From contig NZ_JAGETV010000020.1 in assembly GCF_017571465.1 (NCBI RefSeq), positions 1 to 43,619 on the forward strand: a stretch of 43,619 bases of DNA, read 5' to 3'. The notes below the pieces were generated by a model that saw nothing but the letters and a program-made list of their open reading frames with translations, was not told where the DNA came from and ran no database searches. Numbering within the stretch: position 1 is the first letter of the stretch; each line of letters starts with the position of its first letter. The stretch comes from Thiomicrorhabdus marina. Its GTDB lineage: Bacteria; Pseudomonadota; Gammaproteobacteria; Thiomicrospirales; Thiomicrospiraceae. Shown here piece by piece: positions 23,234-32,721 of the stretch. Both the position numbers and the translations under genes were made by a program.

Positions 23234-24001
23234 TTAAGGCGTACTATAACCGTAAGACTGAATAATCTCGATCGCTTTTGGCGACTGCACAAATTCCATA
23301 AACGCTTTAACCGCGGTATTGTCTTGACCACGCTTTAGAACCACGGCACCCTGTTTAATTGGTGCGTAATCGGCTTGCGGCACAACCCAATACTCGCCCT
23401 TTTTGTAGATAGGGCTTTGCGGATCAACTATCTGCGATAGCGCGATAAAGCCGATTGGCGCATTGCCAGTTGCCACATACTGGAAAGCATGCGCGATACT
23501 TTCGCCATTGACGATTTTACTTTTTAGGCCGTCATACAAACCCATCTTTTTCACATAGGCTTGCGCACGTTCGCCATAAGGCGCAGTGCGTGGATTGGCC
23601 ATCGCAATATGACGAAACTCAGCTTTTTTAAGAACCTCTAACGGCTGTTCTTTAACCGGATACTTGTCACTGTAAAGTGCAATTTGTCCCTGCGCATAAA
23701 CAAAATAAGTCCCGTTCACACCAGTACCATCTTCAATGGTTTTTAGCGCACGTTTTTCATCGGCACCGAAAAAGGCATCAAACGGCGCGCCGTTTTTAAT
23801 TTGCGCAAATAACTTTCCGGTCGGCCCAAAAGAGAACTTCAATTTATGCCCTGTCTCTTTAGTGAATTCGTCACCAATCACCTCAATTGTTTTAGTAAAG
23901 TTTGCTGCCACTGCAATAGTCGCTGTTTGCGCTAGTGCCGCACCACTGCTTACAAGCATTACCACCGTGCCAAATAGACCTGCTAAAAATGTATTTTTCA
24001 T
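23234..24001 (-). CDS. modA: Molybdate-binding periplasmic protein
   Basis: 255 residues. The signal peptide (KNTFLAGLFGTVVMLVSSGAALAQ) precedes a substrate-binding domain with VAANFTKTIEVIGDEF, FGPTGKLFAQIKNGAPFDAFF, AMANPRTAPYGERAQ and the C-terminal part, typical of ModA. It captures molybdate or tungstate. I chose the ATG at 24001; TTGGAG lies 6 nt upstream, whereas the in-frame TTG at 24013 would place the ribosome site inside the gene. A ModE-like operator lies 24 nt upstream. Confidence 0.95.
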   Translation of the reverse strand: MKNTFLAGLFGTVVMLVSSGAALAQTATIAVAANFTKTIEVIGDEFTKETGHKLKFSFGPTGKLFAQIKNGAPFDAFFGADEKRALKTIEDGTGVNGTYFVYAQGQIALYSDKYPVKEQPLEVLKKAEFRHIAMANPRTAPYGERAQAYVKKMGLYDGLKSKIVNGESIAHAFQYVATGNAPIGFIALSQIVDPQSPIYKKGEYWVVPQADYAPIKQGAVVLKRGQDNTAVKAFMEFVQSPKAIEIIQSYGYSTP

Positions 24002-24024
24002 CGAAAACTCCAAATAGAATATAA

Positions 24025-24050
24025 CTTTATATGTAACTTACTATATATCG
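24025..24050 (-). promoter_or_regulatory. Candidate ModE operator upstream of modA
   Basis: On the minus strand CGATATAT, a 10-nt spacer and ATATAAAG form an imperfect inverted pair (each half C-x-x-TATAT). This resembles ModE sites, which have TATAT half-sites about 8-10 nt apart. It overlaps the place expected for the modA promoter and lies just before modA, downstream of modE. Confidence 0.55.
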
Positions 24051-24058
24051 AAAATTTT

Positions 24059-24083
24059 AAAAAAACCTGGATCTAAACCAGGC
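24059..24083 (-). terminator. Terminator after modE
   Basis: On the minus strand CCTGG, a 7-nt loop and CCAGG are followed by seven T. The stem is short (5 bp), so termination may be partial. It separates modE from modABC. Confidence 0.65.
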
Positions 24084-24099
24084 TTTCAATACGAAACGT

Positions 24100-24906
24100 T
24101 TAATCTGCCACTGCAAGCAGTACATGCGATGCCTTTACCAAAGCACAAGCGCTACCACCCACTTTTAAATCTAAGGCTTCAACCGAGCCATTGGTGACAA
24201 TGGCCGAAATCTTATTGCCGCCTTCCAATGCAATGGTAATATCACTGTTTACCGACCCTTGTTCCAATTCAACAATCTCACCGCAGAACTGGTTACGAGC
24301 ACTGGTACGCATACCCGCAACATCTTCAGAAATAATCACCCAACTGGCTTTAATCAGCGCATAAACGTCACTGCCGACGTCTAGATGCAAACGCTCCAAA
24401 CTACTTGGCGTGATTTGCGCGACGACTTCAGTGGAATTTCCTACCGCCAGAATAACCTCACAGTTCACTTCGCCTTTTTGAATGGATTTAACCGTACCGT
24501 GAAACAAGTTACGTGCGCTGGTTTTCATGGAAATTTTCCTCATAATATCAAGCTGGCTGAGCATTCCCGGCGACAGCTCTTCCAGATGACGCATCCAATG
24601 TTGCATCTGTTCCTGAAAGAGCAAATAAGCGTTCAGCAACTGTTTGCCCGATTCAGTCAAAACCATTCCGCCCCCGCCGGCTCCCCCTTTTTGGGTATGT
24701 ACCAATTTTTCACCGGCTGCTTCGGTCATGGCCTCAATCGCTTGCCACGCCCCTTTATAGGTGATACCACACGCTTTAGCCGCTTGTGAAAGCGAGCCAA
24801 GCGAGTCGACCTTATTCAATAGTTCAAGACGACGCTGCCCGGAACGGGTCTGGCGAGAACCAAGTAAAAACGACTGAACAAGTTGTTCCGGTTGATGTTT
24901 CTGCAT
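24100..24906 (-). CDS. modE: Molybdate-responsive transcriptional regulator ModE
   Basis: 268 residues: an N-terminal winged helix-turn-helix (about 20-110; LSQAAKACGITYKGAWQAIE, then GGAGGGGMVLTESGKQLL) and two C-terminal Mop/TOBE domains with repeated MKTSARNLFHG and MRTSARNQFCG starts. Molybdate binding to the Mop pair makes ModE repress modABC. It lies upstream of modABC on the same strand; the operator candidate at 24025-24050 sits between them. Confidence 0.95.
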   Translation of the reverse strand: MQKHQPEQLVQSFLLGSRQTRSGQRRLELLNKVDSLGSLSQAAKACGITYKGAWQAIEAMTEAAGEKLVHTQKGGAGGGGMVLTESGKQLLNAYLLFQEQMQHWMRHLEELSPGMLSQLDIMRKISMKTSARNLFHGTVKSIQKGEVNCEVILAVGNSTEVVAQITPSSLERLHLDVGSDVYALIKASWVIISEDVAGMRTSARNQFCGEIVELEQGSVNSDITIALEGGNKISAIVTNGSVEALDLKVGGSACALVKASHVLLAVAD

Positions 24907-25028
24907 TATTCAAAGCTTTATATACTGCAAGTAATAACGAAGCATTATAGTCAGCAAATACAATAACTGCAATGCTAAATCCGCTAGAATATTTATTCGT
25001 AATGTATCGAGCATTAAAAGGAGTTAAT

Positions 25029-26006
25029 GTGCAACCTTGGTTAAGTAAAACTCTACAAATCTTGGCGCCAACCCTTACCAATAGTTCACTACTGGAAAAA
25101 CTTTACTCAGCACTTGGCGGGTTTATCGGCATCTTAGCAGTGGCGATTATCAGCCATCACTACGCCGACCCGCAAAGCGCGTGGCTGATGACTGCTTCAA
25201 TGGGCGCATCGGCAGTCTTGTTATTTGCCGCACCGCACGGTCCTATGTCACAACCTTGGCCGGTATTCGGCGGCCACATGGTATCGGCAATTACCGCTTT
25301 GACCTTCAGTCTCTATTTACTACCGTGGATTGACCCGCTGTTAATCCTCGCAATCACCGTCGGTGTTAGCATTTTCGCCATGTATGCGCTTGGCTGTCTA
25401 CACCCGCCGGGCGGAGCAACGGCCTTAACGATTGTCCTCTCCGCAGAAAAAGCGCCAAGCACTGTCAACTTTGATTTTCTGGCCTTCCCATTACTACTTA
25501 ATTTAGTGGTTATTTTGATTATTGCGGTTTTCTTTCACAGCCTTGGCAGCAAAAAATACCCTGTCTTTTTTGCCCAAAACACTTTCCGCAAACGGTCAGA
25601 AAACCAAGAACAAATGCCCGACGCTCTATCGCATGAAGAGTTTCTAAGCGCTCTGGCAGAAATAGACAGTTTTGTCGATATCAACGAACAGGAATTACGC
25701 CGAATTTTAGAGCTGACTCAGGTTTGTGCACCCACACAACCGCTTATCGCTGAACAGCTTAATTCCGGCGGTTATTACAGTAACGGTGCTTTAGGACGAG
25801 ATTGGAGCGTGCGCCAAATTAAGGAATTGGTGGAAGACGATCAAGCAGTCGGTGAAAAACAGCTGGTGATTTTCAAACAGAAAGCCGGTTCGGAAAAACT
25901 AAAAACCGACTGCATTACTGTCTCTAACTTTCTAAAATGGGCTGCTTACGAGGTTGAACCAGCCACTTCCGGCTGGCAAAAGAAAATTAGTAAGCCGAAA
26001 TATTAG
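25029..26006 (+). CDS. HPP family integral membrane protein with an extra C-terminal domain
   Basis: 325 residues from a GTG at 25029, which has AAGGAG 5 nt upstream; the in-frame ATG at 24972 is not preceded by such a site. The N-terminal half (to about residue 170) has five hydrophobic segments and the family motif CLHPPGGATAL. HPP proteins are membrane proteins, some linked to nitrite transport in plants. The C-terminal part (about 190-325) begins like the usual HPP linker (FLSALAEIDSFVDINEQEL) but then has YSNGALGRDWSVRQI instead of CBS domains. It is divergent from modE and overlaps the next gene convergently by 4 nt. The transported species is unknown. Confidence 0.85.
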   Translation: MQPWLSKTLQILAPTLTNSSLLEKLYSALGGFIGILAVAIISHHYADPQSAWLMTASMGASAVLLFAAPHGPMSQPWPVFGGHMVSAITALTFSLYLLPWIDPLLILAITVGVSIFAMYALGCLHPPGGATALTIVLSAEKAPSTVNFDFLAFPLLLNLVVILIIAVFFHSLGSKKYPVFFAQNTFRKRSENQEQMPDALSHEEFLSALAEIDSFVDINEQELRRILELTQVCAPTQPLIAEQLNSGGYYSNGALGRDWSVRQIKELVEDDQAVGEKQLVIFKQKAGSEKLKTDCITVSNFLKWAAYEVEPATSGWQKKISKPKY

Positions 26007-27175
26007 TCAAATGACAAACCAACCAGATTGCTGAATGTTTTAATCACCAATTCAAGCAGTTTGTCATTGAATTCATATCCCGGGTTATGGCAAGAAAGGT
26101 GGTATTTCTGACCTTCTTGCTCGGACATTCCTATTAACGCAAAGGCGCCCGGTCTCTCTTGCAGGAAGTAGCTAAAGTCTTCCGATGCCATAATCGGCAA
26201 CATCATGTCTACTTGATCAAAACCTTCGCCAAGATGATTTTGTAATACTTGGCGATAGTTGGCTGCTTGCTCGGGATGATTAATCGTCGCTGGATAGTAA
26301 GCCTTAACTTCGCTCTCCGCTGTCACGCCATAACTATGCGCGGTATCCTTAGCGATTTGCCCGATTAACTGCATTGCCGGTTGTAGCCATTTCGGTTCAG
26401 AAACACGAATACTGCCACGTAACGTCGCAGTTTGCGGAATCACGTTCGTTGCCGAACTATCGGTTTCAAACTGGGTTGTACTGATAACTACCGCGGCTTG
26501 CGGAGGCATACGACGACTGACAATCTGCTGTAAATTAAGCGCCATCGCAGCACCGGCCAGTAACGGGTCCTGGCACAGCTCCGGCTGAGAAGCGTGCCCG
26601 CCAAGACCGTGAACGTTGATTTCAAAACCACCATTGCCAGACATAATCGGGCCATCCGGACAAACTGCGGTACCGAATGCCAAAGCCGGCCAGTTATGCC
26701 AGCCGTAGATTTCATCGACGCCATCTAATGCGCCATCTTCAATCATTTTCTTAGCACCATGCCCGCCCTCTTCGGCTGGCTGGAAAACCAAGGTCACAGT
26801 ATTACGCAGTTTATCTTCATGTCTTTTCAACCACAAAGCCGTGCCTAACAATACCGCCATATGGCCGTCATGCCCGCAGGCGTGCATTTTTCCCGGCGTT
26901 TTCGAGGCAAAGTCTACTTCGGTGATTTCATTAATCGGCAAAGCATCCATATCAGCTCGTAAGGCGATATTCTTACCGCCATACTGTTGTTTGGCCTGCG
27001 GAGCTATCTGTGCAATGGTGCCGTATTTTGCACAGACGCGCCATTCAATTCCCCAATCATCCAGACATTTACGAATACGCTCGGCAGTATTTTCTTCCTG
27101 CCAAGTCAGTTCCGGATGCTGGTGAAACCAGTGGCGTAGTTGTATTGCGACGTCTAAGACCTCATTCCATTGCAT
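26003..27175 (-). CDS. M20 family amidohydrolase (hippurate hydrolase-like)
   Basis: 390 residues with the M20 metal motifs: ALRADMDALPINE, HACGHDGHMAVLLG near 97-110 and FQPAEEGGHGAKKMIEDGAL near 130-150, where the Glu pair is catalytic. Members remove N-acyl groups from amino acids or open related amides. The substrate cannot be fixed from sequence. AAGG lies 9-10 nt before the ATG. It shares 4 nt with the convergent HPP gene. Confidence 0.93.
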   Translation of the reverse strand: MQWNEVLDVAIQLRHWFHQHPELTWQEENTAERIRKCLDDWGIEWRVCAKYGTIAQIAPQAKQQYGGKNIALRADMDALPINEITEVDFASKTPGKMHACGHDGHMAVLLGTALWLKRHEDKLRNTVTLVFQPAEEGGHGAKKMIEDGALDGVDEIYGWHNWPALAFGTAVCPDGPIMSGNGGFEINVHGLGGHASQPELCQDPLLAGAAMALNLQQIVSRRMPPQAAVVISTTQFETDSSATNVIPQTATLRGSIRVSEPKWLQPAMQLIGQIAKDTAHSYGVTAESEVKAYYPATINHPEQAANYRQVLQNHLGEGFDQVDMMLPIMASEDFSYFLQERPGAFALIGMSEQEGQKYHLSCHNPGYEFNDKLLELVIKTFSNLVGLSFD

Positions 27176-27204
27176 AGTGATGCCCTTTGTAAAATTCGAC
27201 CGAC

Positions 27205-27232
27205 AAAAAAAGCGCTCGTAAGGCGCTTTTTT
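27205..27232 (-). terminator. Terminator after the 154-residue periplasmic protein gene
   Basis: A-tract plus GCGC, loop TCGTAAG, GCGC and T-tract form a near-symmetrical terminator between two minus-strand genes. Only about 30 nt remain before the amidohydrolase start. Confidence 0.8.
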
Positions 27233-27255
27233 AGTTTTGATACAAGCAGTGTAGC

Positions 27256-27720
27256 TTACATTTGCGCTTTAATCCACGCTTGCAGAGCTTCGGCAGAATC
27301 AAAATATTCGACCGACTTCACTTCTAGATTATCCAGCTGCATCGCAGTGACTTTATCTTCTTGTTTTGGCCAATCCTTTAGCATTTCTTCGTCATTCACC
27401 ACAGCCATTTTAAAGGCGTAATCTTTCATTTTCGGAATCGCGAACAGTTTGGTAATCAAGCCCGGCATAGCAGAAACATCGGCAATATAAATACCGCCTT
27501 GCGCCGCTAAGTCCGTTAATTCAAGCGTATTTAACGTCTCTTTTACCAATTTACCGGCGTCTTTTTCGGAAGACAGCAACACCCATTTAGTCTCGGAACC
27601 AAAAGCAATTGGCTGTTCAAACTGATCATTTAACGATACTGTACCAAGAGTCTGTGCTTGAGCGGCAAAACTACCTAGCGTTAGCACAACGGCAAGCATG
27701 CCTTGTTTTAGAAAATTCAT
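27256..27720 (-). CDS. Small periplasmic protein of unknown function
   Basis: 154 residues from the ATG at 27720, which has GGAG 6-7 nt upstream; a longer in-frame start at 27732 overlaps that site. A Sec signal ends at AQA (about residue 23). The mature part (LGTVSLNDQFEQPIAFG..., VLLSSEKDAGKLV..., LITKLFAIPKMKDY) has a thioredoxin-like, YtfJ-like pattern but no CxxC. Its gene follows the peroxiredoxin gene on the same strand, beyond a terminator. Function unknown. Confidence 0.7.
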   Translation of the reverse strand: MNFLKQGMLAVVLTLGSFAAQAQTLGTVSLNDQFEQPIAFGSETKWVLLSSEKDAGKLVKETLNTLELTDLAAQGGIYIADVSAMPGLITKLFAIPKMKDYAFKMAVVNDEEMLKDWPKQEDKVTAMQLDNLEVKSVEYFDSAEALQAWIKAQM

Positions 27721-27746
27721 AAGGTTCTCCATTTAAGAATAGATAT

Positions 27747-27784
27747 AAAAAAACCACAGCCGAAAAGATTTCGACTGTGGTTTT
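27747..27784 (-). terminator. Terminator after the peroxiredoxin gene
   Basis: A 10-bp perfect outer stem (AAAACCACAG with CTGTGGTTTT) and an inner CGAAA/TTTCG stem. On the minus strand it is followed by T residues. It starts 34 nt past the stop codon. Confidence 0.9.
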
Positions 27785-27817
27785 CTAAGCTGAGACTTAT
27801 GCCCTACTTACAAAAAA

Positions 27818-28468
27818 TTACAGAGATTTTTTGCAGAAGTAGAAGTCAGTACACTCATACTCGTTAGACTCAAGACGCGCACGCGCTTCGTCGATAGTAG
27901 CTGGAGGAGGAACGATTACTTTCTCACCTTCACGCCAGTTTTCTGGAGTTGCACAAGCGTTAGAATCAGAAGTTTGCATCGCTTTCAATAGACGAACGAA
28001 CTCATCGATTTGACGGCCGTTAGACATTGGGTAGTAAACCATTGCACGTAAGATACCTTCTGGATCGATGATGAAGGTAGCACGAACAGCTGAAGTGTCT
28101 GCTGCTGCTTCGTGAATCATGCCGTAAGACATAGCAACTTTCATGTCTAGGTCAGCAATGATTGGGAACTGGATTTCTACACCAAATTTTTCTTTGATGT
28201 TTAGCGTCCAAGCGTTGTGCGAGTGGTGAGAATCGATAGATAGACCTAGTAGTTCACAGTTCATTGCATCAAACTGATCTTTACGCTCCTGGAAACCGAT
28301 GAACTCAGTTGTACAAACTGGAGTGAAGTCAGCAGGGTGAGAGAAAAGAATTAGCCACTTACCTTTGTAGTCTTCTAGCGTTTTACGACCGTGAGTAGTA
28401 ATTGCGTCGAACGCTGGAGCTGGTTTGTTTAGCTGTGGTAGGCCAACAGTTTGAGTTGTAACTTCCAT
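27818..28468 (-). CDS. 1-Cys peroxiredoxin (Prx6-like)
   Basis: 216 residues; peroxidatic Cys52 in ADFTPVCTTEF. The C-terminal domain (PENWREGEKVIVPPP) is that of Prx6/AhpC-like long peroxiredoxins. The enzyme reduces hydrogen peroxide and organic peroxides. The C-terminus adds CTDFYFC with two further cysteines, which may be resolving residues. AGGAG lies 8 nt before the ATG. CTA and GGT codons are frequent, indicating high expression. Confidence 0.93.
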   Translation of the reverse strand: MEVTTQTVGLPQLNKPAPAFDAITTHGRKTLEDYKGKWLILFSHPADFTPVCTTEFIGFQERKDQFDAMNCELLGLSIDSHHSHNAWTLNIKEKFGVEIQFPIIADLDMKVAMSYGMIHEAAADTSAVRATFIIDPEGILRAMVYYPMSNGRQIDEFVRLLKAMQTSDSNACATPENWREGEKVIVPPPATIDEARARLESNEYECTDFYFCKKSL

Positions 28469-28706
28469 CGAAGAATCTCCTAGATGTTGTTTTTAAGTAA
28501 AGTCCGGCTTAAATTCATAAGCTCGTTTAATGTGGCGATAAGATTAAACATCGAAGCGCCAAAAATCCAATAGGAATTTTTGAAGTGTATGATAGCCAAA
28601 AACTATCTTATTGAAAGCATATAATAAATTTACTGTATTAGAAGGGTTTAATACCGTCAATACAAATTCATCTTAAAACAATGCATTGCAGTGGAATGTG
28701 AAGAAA

Positions 28707-29222
<516 letters not shown>

Positions 29223-29318
29223 TTAAAAGTTGAGACATATAATACAGAAATTTATCGCATTTGCGACACCGAACCCAAATTTGTATTGACCGTGTCATTT
29301 AAGGACATCGCCAAATCG

Positions 29319-29936
29319 TTATTGATCTTGTTTCGTAAACAGACCAAAACGCACTTGCGAAGTGGTCTTTTCTTTGCGACAAGACCAACCTTCCGGCAGT
29401 TCCGGCCAAGCAAGGCTTTTCTCTTGTTCAAGATAGAGTAAAGTCTGGTCGCTAACCCAGCCTTGGTCGAACAGGTTTTGCAACATCGTGTGCATCAAAT
29501 CTTTATGAAACGGAGGATCTAAGAAAATCACATCAAACGGAATCTCGGCTGTGCTTTGCGCCCAATGCACAGCGTCAGTACAAATGACTTGTGCTTGTTG
29601 TGATTCAACTTTCAACGTTTGCAGATTTTGCTGAAGCTGTTTTTGCACTTTCGGCAAAGCATCTAGAAAGACCACTTTCTTAGCCCCTCTCGACAAAGCT
29701 TCGAGCCCGATAGCACCAGAACCTGCAAAAGCATCTAGGCAGCGTGCACCAGCAATATCAAATTGCAACCAGTTAAAAATAGTTTCACGCACTCGATCAG
29801 ACGTTGGACGTAGTCCGTCGGCTAAAAGTACCGGCAACTTTCGACCACGAAAATCACCGCCGATTATGCGCACCTCACCCATACCTTGGGCATTTTTAGA
29901 ACCAGTAGATTTTTGAGAACGACGTTGACGAGACAT
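29319..29936 (-). CDS. rsmD: 16S rRNA (guanine966-N2)-methyltransferase
   Basis: 205 residues from the ATG at 29936 (MSRQRRSQK), a typical start for the family; the longer frame begins with 22 residues that look untranslated. Motif I DAFAGSGAIGLEA and the N6/N2-methylase motif FLDPPF are present, and VRIIGGDFRGRKL near the N-terminus is a family mark. It methylates G966 of 16S rRNA. coaD follows on the same strand. Confidence 0.95.
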   Translation of the reverse strand: MSRQRRSQKSTGSKNAQGMGEVRIIGGDFRGRKLPVLLADGLRPTSDRVRETIFNWLQFDIAGARCLDAFAGSGAIGLEALSRGAKKVVFLDALPKVQKQLQQNLQTLKVESQQAQVICTDAVHWAQSTAEIPFDVIFLDPPFHKDLMHTMLQNLFDQGWVSDQTLLYLEQEKSLAWPELPEGWSCRKEKTTSQVRFGLFTKQDQ

Positions 29937-30068
29937 TTCAGAGAGACTTTGTAATTTACAGAACCGAATTATAACCGTAGAGGACAGTGACGAGAACAGC
30001 AACTTAATTTAAGGAAACACAGAACAAATCCAAATCGTCCTCAGGCAAAGTACAATTTTGGCTAATCA

Positions 30069-30118
30069 AAGCGGCTGTGCCGTCATGTCTAAACCTGACA
30101 AAACGGCCAACACCGCTT
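30069..30118. repeat. 50-nt imperfect hairpin between the LysR gene and rsmD
   Basis: Three stacked stems: AAGCGG with CCGCTT, GCCGT with ACGGC, and GTC with GAC, with small internal loops between. It has no U-tract, so is not a standard terminator. It could be the 3' end of the LysR transcript or part of a small RNA. Nothing else is seen in the 240 nt between the two genes. Confidence 0.4.
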
Positions 30119-30176
30119 AGACAAATTTTACAAAGCCCTTGCCTCAACTTACTCCGTCGGGCGTCGAACTCTTGGT

Positions 30177-31100
30177 TTACTTAAAGCTCAAATCGCTTAA
30201 TTCTTTCTCAAGAAACTCAGCAAAAACACGCGTTTTCATCGGCAGATAATTCGTGTTCGGATAGAGTAAGTTAATGCGATAGGTATTGCGATCGAAAGCG
30301 GCACGATATTCGCTCATCAAGTTAATCACTTCACCTGACGCCAACTCTTTGCCAATTAACCAATCCGGTAATAAAGAAACCCCGAAACCTTGCAGACAAA
30401 GTTCTCGCGCCGCATTAACATTGCTCGCGAAAATGGTTCTTGGAACTTCGACATCATGGAAATCCTGTTCGTCTTCGTAAGAGGTGAAATTCCAGACCCG
30501 ATGTTCCAGAAAATGGATGATCGGAGTTTGCTCTAAATCTTTAAAATTGTGTATCGGGTAATCTTGTAAAAATTCTGGCGTAGCAACCAATTTCATATTG
30601 ACCGTACTCAAAGGAATCACCACTAATCCGGTCTGCGCTTGCCCGCCGACGCGCACAGCAATATCAATTCGGTCACGCACTAAATCAAGCACTTCACTGT
30701 CAATTAAAATATCTAATTTGAGTTGCGGATGCTTTTTTCGAAATTTCTTTAAAACCGGTAAAATTTGCTGTTCGGCAAACCCTGGAGGAAAAGTCATCCG
30801 TAAAGTCCCCTGTACGATATTCTGGCTATCCAGTGCTTTGACTTGCGCTTGGCATAGACAATCTAAACCGGGTTTAATGGATTCACAATAAATCGCTCCT
30901 GCCTCAGTTAATTGCAGATGGCGAGTACTGCGTTCAAACAGTTGGAAACCGAGATGATCTTCTAAACCTTGGATCGTTCTAGAAATAGATGAAGCACTGA
31001 TATTACGCTCTTGAGCAACTGCCGCAAAACTGCCTAATTTGACTGCCGCAAGCAAAATGGAAAGTTGTTCGATTTTAATCGAATCAAGCTGTGCCCCCAT
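30177..31100 (-). CDS. LysR-family transcriptional regulator
   Basis: 307 residues; N-terminal helix-turn-helix (LGSFAAVAQERNISASSISRTI, residues about 17-38) and a C-terminal substrate-binding domain (about 95-300). AAGGT lies 8-9 nt before the ATG. It is divergent from the sensor kinase gene with about 160 nt between. No metabolic neighbour shows its target. The effector is unknown. Confidence 0.92.
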   Translation of the reverse strand: MGAQLDSIKIEQLSILLAAVKLGSFAAVAQERNISASSISRTIQGLEDHLGFQLFERSTRHLQLTEAGAIYCESIKPGLDCLCQAQVKALDSQNIVQGTLRMTFPPGFAEQQILPVLKKFRKKHPQLKLDILIDSEVLDLVRDRIDIAVRVGGQAQTGLVVIPLSTVNMKLVATPEFLQDYPIHNFKDLEQTPIIHFLEHRVWNFTSYEDEQDFHDVEVPRTIFASNVNAARELCLQGFGVSLLPDWLIGKELASGEVINLMSEYRAAFDRNTYRINLLYPNTNYLPMKTRVFAEFLEKELSDLSFK

Positions 31101-31261
31101 AGATAGACCTTATTTAAGAATGGTTATTTTTGTTGTCATTGTGGAGTGATTCTAACGGATTTTAGACTAAGCGCCTATCCATAAGAAATTGTTCTCGAAT
31201 ATATAGCTTTGTAAAACAGAATGCTAAACTTATTCATGCCAACCATTCAGGAAATCAAACC

Positions 31262-32632
31262 GTGTCGAATTCCGAAACGCCTACAGAGTTACAAAGAGCA
31301 AGTTTGTTAGAGAAATTTCAATTTGTACTACAAAATAACCGCAATAGCGTAGTCGGCAATTTAGGTGTCGCACTGCTCGGCTCTGTACTGGAATTCAATA
31401 CCGGTGAATGGCTACTGCTTGCAGCTTGGTTTAGTGTATTTGTCATAGTACTCAGTGCACGCTATCTAGTCGGCCAAAATATATTGCGAGCTTTTAAGAA
31501 AACCAAACCTAACCATGCCGAAACCAGGCTACACGTCCGCAAATTCGCACCGTTTATCTACGCTACAGGTTTTATGTGGGCACTGTTTCCCTGGCTGTTC
31601 TACCAATCAGAAAACCCTGAAACTCTCGCACTGTTTGCAATCGTCATCGCCGGAATCGTAGCAGGGAGCGTCTCCTCATTAGCCGCGATCCCAATGTACA
31701 TTCGTGGGTTTCTATTGCTCACAGTGGTTCCCTTAGCGGTTTTATTCTTTAGTTTTCAGCAATACTATTTAGCTGTCTTCGGTTTAATGTTCCTATTTTA
31801 TGCGCTATTTACCCTCAAAGCCGCAAGCCAATTCCATAACTCTTTAGAACGCGCTATCCATCTCAACCTACAGAACATTGCACTCATTGACCAGCTAACC
31901 ATAGCGAAACAAGTAGAAGAGAATAATAGCCGCCTGAAAAGTGATTTTATGCGCACCGTTTCCCACGAATTACGCACACCGCTGAACGCCATTGTCGGCT
32001 TTACCGATCTGATGTTATTAAATTGCAGTAAAAAAGAGTGGCTGATGTATTTAGAAAATATCCGTGAAGGCGGCGAGAAACTGACTCTTTTAATTGATGA
32101 CATCCTTGATTTCAGTAAAATCGAACAAAACCATATCCAATTACAAGCCGGGAATTTTTCTGCTCAGGAAGCCTTGCAACACATTGTCAATTCATTGCAA
32201 CCAAGCGTTCATAGTAAAGAATTACTGATTGAAATCGATATCTCGGACAAGGTACCCAGTTACCTTTATTTTGATGTCTTTCGTTGGAAACAGGTCATAG
32301 CAAAACTTCTTTCTAATGCAATTAAATTTTCTCCGCAACACGCTCGTATTGAAGTCAATCTACAATACGATGCCGAACAACAATTATTAGAGTGCCAAAT
32401 TAAGGATTACGGCATTGGCATCGCACCTGCTCAACAACAGCAAATCTTCGAAGCCTTTACGCAAGCCGACGGCAGCAGCACTCGACAATTTGGTGGAACA
32501 GGACTAGGCTTATCAATCGCTAAACGTTTAGTCGATTTAATGGGCGGTGATATTGCCGTGCAAAGCGCAACGAATCAAGGCAGTCTCTTCAGCTTCTGGA
32601 TTAAGGCACCATTAAGCAAACCCGCCGACTGA
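31262..32632 (+). CDS. Membrane sensor histidine kinase
   Basis: 456 residues from a GTG; AGGA lies 9-10 nt upstream. The N-terminal half has about six hydrophobic segments (31-184) and no large periplasmic domain. The kinase part has the H-box VSHELRTPLN (H235), N-box LLSNAIKFSP, G1 DYGIGI and G2 GGTGLGLSIAKRLV. No receiver domain is fused and no response regulator gene lies nearby, so it is an orphan in this window. Signal and partner unknown. Confidence 0.93.
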   Translation: MSNSETPTELQRASLLEKFQFVLQNNRNSVVGNLGVALLGSVLEFNTGEWLLLAAWFSVFVIVLSARYLVGQNILRAFKKTKPNHAETRLHVRKFAPFIYATGFMWALFPWLFYQSENPETLALFAIVIAGIVAGSVSSLAAIPMYIRGFLLLTVVPLAVLFFSFQQYYLAVFGLMFLFYALFTLKAASQFHNSLERAIHLNLQNIALIDQLTIAKQVEENNSRLKSDFMRTVSHELRTPLNAIVGFTDLMLLNCSKKEWLMYLENIREGGEKLTLLIDDILDFSKIEQNHIQLQAGNFSAQEALQHIVNSLQPSVHSKELLIEIDISDKVPSYLYFDVFRWKQVIAKLLSNAIKFSPQHARIEVNLQYDAEQQLLECQIKDYGIGIAPAQQQQIFEAFTQADGSSTRQFGGTGLGLSIAKRLVDLMGGDIAVQSATNQGSLFSFWIKAPLSKPAD

Positions 32633-32659
32633 TAAAAGCTTCACTCAAGCATCACTTTT

Positions 32660-32688
32660 ACGTCATCTAACTGTCATCTAATAGTCCG
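32660..32688 (+). promoter_or_regulatory. Candidate Pho box upstream of the OlsF-like gene
   Basis: ACGTCAT, CTAA, CTGTCAT, CTAA, TAGTCCG: three 7-mers at exact 11-bp spacing. The middle one matches the PhoB half-site perfectly, the first 5 of 7. TAAAAATT, a possible -10 element, follows about 8 nt later, and the start codon is at 32722. The arrangement is that of a PhoB-activated promoter. PhoB itself is not in this window. Confidence 0.6.
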
Positions 32689-32721
32689 ACAATTGCTAAA
32701 AATTTTGTCAGAGGTGACACC

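Noticed and set aside
23998-24100. Molybdenum cofactor riboswitch before modA
   Set aside because: The region is too short and too A/T-rich for that fold; a ModE operator explains it better.
24385-24789. 134-codon plus-strand frame inside modE
   Set aside because: It is antisense to a clear ModE with intact domains.
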